Assembly: GCF_900116255.1 (NCBI RefSeq)
Contig: NZ_FPAI01000001.1
Coordinates: 62,001-126,000 of the forward strand
From: Halolactibacillus miurensis
Lineage (GTDB): Bacteria > Bacillota > Bacilli > Bacillales > Amphibacillaceae
DNA length: 64,000 nucleotides
Direction: 5' to 3'
In this document: positions 62,647-64,000 of the stretch, one piece after another
Position numbering within the stretch: position 1 is the stretch's first letter
Layout of the letters: every line of letters begins with the position of its first letter
The notes under the pieces: model-generated
What the model saw: the letters and a program-made list of their open reading frames with translations, nothing else
Told to the model about the DNA's origin: nothing
Database searches by the model: none
Made by a program: the position numbers and the translations under genes

Positions 62647-64000
62647 ATGACACGGTGATTAATGGATTATATATTGTCTCAGCCATTTTCTTCGTCTTCG
62701 GATTAAAGATGTTAGGAAAAGCTGACCAAGCAAGAAAAGGAAACCTCATCTCAGCTGTTGGTATGCTCATTGCGATTGTAACAGCACTCGTCAGTCAAAG
62801 TGTTTTAGAGTGGCAATGGATTGCGATTGGTATGATTGCCGGTTCGATCGTTGGAGCAATGGCTGCAAGGCTTGTGGCGATGACAGCCATGCCAGAGATG
62901 GTCGCCTTATTTAATGGTTTTGGTGGGGCGGCCAGTTTACTTGTTGGTTGGTCAGAATATCATCGTTATACGGTCACCTATACGTATATGGATGCGAATG
63001 CCTTGTCTTTACTTATTATTATTCTCACCATTGTGATCGGTGGAGCAACCTTTACCGGGTCACTTGTCGCCTGGGGTAAGTTATCAGAAAAGCTGCCAAG
63101 TAAAGCGATTCAATACCCTGGTCAACAGTTTGTTAATGTTCTACTCGTAGCCTTACTCATCGGTTCAGCGGCTTTATTTGGTCCTCTACGTGAATCATTG
63201 AGCATAGATAGTTATCTCTTAGTCATTGCGACGATTCTTGTGGCTTGTATTTTAGGGATTACCTTTGTTATTCCTATTGGCGGTGGCGATATGCCGGTTG
63301 TTATTTCACTTCTTAACTCGTTTAGTGGAATGGCAGCGTGTGCGGCTGGTTTTGTCATCTCAAATAACGTCTTAATCGTCGCGGGAGCGCTCGTTGGTTC
63401 AAGTGGCATCATTCTAACGAATATTATGTGTAAATCGATGAACCGTAAATTAACGAATGTGCTCTTCAGTGGCTTTGGTGCAAGTACAGCGAGTGCTGGT
63501 GCTGGCTTCCAAGGTGAAGCGAAGCCGGTGTCTGTTGAAGATGCTTACCTTATGCTTGAAGCGGCAAGTAATGTATTAGTCGTTCCTGGCTATGGTATGG
63601 CCGTAGCCCAAGCACAACACGCCATTCAAGAACTAGCGGATCAATTAGAAGCAAACGGAACGGAAGTGAATTTTGCCGTCCACCCGGTTGCTGGTCGGAT
63701 GCCAGGACATATGAACGTGTTACTCGCAGAAGCAAATGTGCCCTATGAGCAGTTAAAAGAAATGGATGATGTTAATCCAAACATCGAAAATGTTGATATT
63801 GCGATTGTCATTGGGGCCAATGACGTGGTCAATCCAGCGGCTCGAACGGATGAAACGTCACCGATTTATGGCATGCCAGTGATTGATGTCGACAAAGCCC
63901 GAACGGTCATTGTGATGAAACGTTCCATGAAGCCTGGCTTTGCCGGGATTGATAATCCGCTCTTCTTTAATGACAATACCCGCATGTTGTTTGGCGATGC
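62643..64000 (+). CDS. pntB: NAD(P) transhydrogenase subunit beta (partial)
   Basis: The frame is open from ATG 62643 (AAGGAGG upstream) to the end of the window, so at least 452 residues are seen. About nine membrane spans come first, with PEMVALFNGFGGAASLLVGW near residue 88 and FVIPIGGGDMPVVISLLNSF near 209. The NADP-binding domain III then begins, with VVPGYGMAVAQAQHAIQELA near 315, VHPVAGRMPGHMNVLLAEA near 343 and VIGANDVVNPAA near 387. Only the last few residues are missing. It completes the three-gene pnt operon. Confidence 0.93.
   Translation, partial: MNDTVINGLYIVSAIFFVFGLKMLGKADQARKGNLISAVGMLIAIVTALVSQSVLEWQWIAIGMIAGSIVGAMAARLVAMTAMPEMVALFNGFGGAASLLVGWSEYHRYTVTYTYMDANALSLLIIILTIVIGGATFTGSLVAWGKLSEKLPSKAIQYPGQQFVNVLLVALLIGSAALFGPLRESLSIDSYLLVIATILVACILGITFVIPIGGGDMPVVISLLNSFSGMAACAAGFVISNNVLIVAGALVGSSGIILTNIMCKSMNRKLTNVLFSGFGASTASAGAGFQGEAKPVSVEDAYLMLEAASNVLVVPGYGMAVAQAQHAIQELADQLEANGTEVNFAVHPVAGRMPGHMNVLLAEANVPYEQLKEMDDVNPNIENVDIAIVIGANDVVNPAARTDETSPIYGMPVIDVDKARTVIVMKRSMKPGFAGIDNPLFFNDNTRMLFGD

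Overview
The window reads as chromosome of a low-GC, Gram-positive Bacillota bacterium of the Bacillaceae type. Evidence is the AT-rich sequence, strong AGGAGG ribosome binding sites, TTG and GTG starts, phosphotransferase (PTS) genes, YesM/YesN-type two-component pairs, a Fur-type box, an LPNTA-anchored surface protein and Firmicutes-type IS3, ISL3 and IS21 elements. A facultatively anaerobic, carbohydrate-fermenting marine or salt-loving genus such as Halolactibacillus or Amphibacillus would fit, but that is a guess and no marker gene here settles it. No rRNA, tRNA or CRISPR array was seen.

Region 1 (1-20 kb) is a defence island with a worn edge. It holds a DUF5412-like protein, a GNAT acetyltransferase with a broken 5' duplicate, a RhuM-family protein, a two-gene AAA+ ATPase/subtilisin pair of the IetAS type, a complete type I restriction-modification system (hsdM, hsdS, hsdR) and a SIR2-domain gene whose reading frame is shifted inside a run of nine T. 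Beyond it lie an unknown membrane protein, a DUF1456 gene with a decayed second copy, the 5' end of a group II intron, a chemoreceptor, and a rotted McrBC copy.

Region 2 (20.3-31.4 kb) is a glycan-use locus. A YesM/YesN-like kinase and AraC-type regulator precede a sugar ABC transporter (lipoprotein and two permeases), a GH125 exo-alpha-1,6-mannosidase, a GH1 beta-glycosidase and two ROK sugar kinases. None of the glycosidases has a signal peptide, so oligosaccharides are probably imported whole and cut inside. Region 3 (31.4-33.9 kb) is a graveyard of nested insertion sequences.

Region 4 (33.9-45.2 kb) is the most interesting part. A divergent RpiR-type regulator faces a long operon: GH4 glycosidase, DUF3604 protein, PTS EIIBC, glucosamine-6-phosphate deaminase (NagB), a cytoplasmic Cys-type sulfatase, PTS EIIA, a TauE/SafE anion exporter, and both known kinds of sulfatase-activating enzyme: the O2-dependent formylglycine-generating enzyme and the radical-SAM enzyme AnSME. 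Together these look like a complete route that imports a sulfated amino sugar through a PTS, desulfates it in the cytoplasm, exports the freed anion and sends the sugar to glycolysis, with sulfatase maturation possible with or without oxygen.

Region 5 (45.5-57.5 kb) has an M20 hydrolase with two membrane proteins, a Fur-box-controlled ferredoxin-reductase-like flavoprotein, and a two-component system (7TM-type kinase, SARP/BTAD-type response regulator) beside a 1,553-residue lectin-like adhesin with 219-bp tandem repeats and an LPNTA sorting signal. Region 6 (57.5-64 kb) has ISL3/IS21 remnants, an McrBC system whose mcrB has an in-frame stop codon, and the start of a pntAA-pntAB-pntB transhydrogenase operon cut by the window end.
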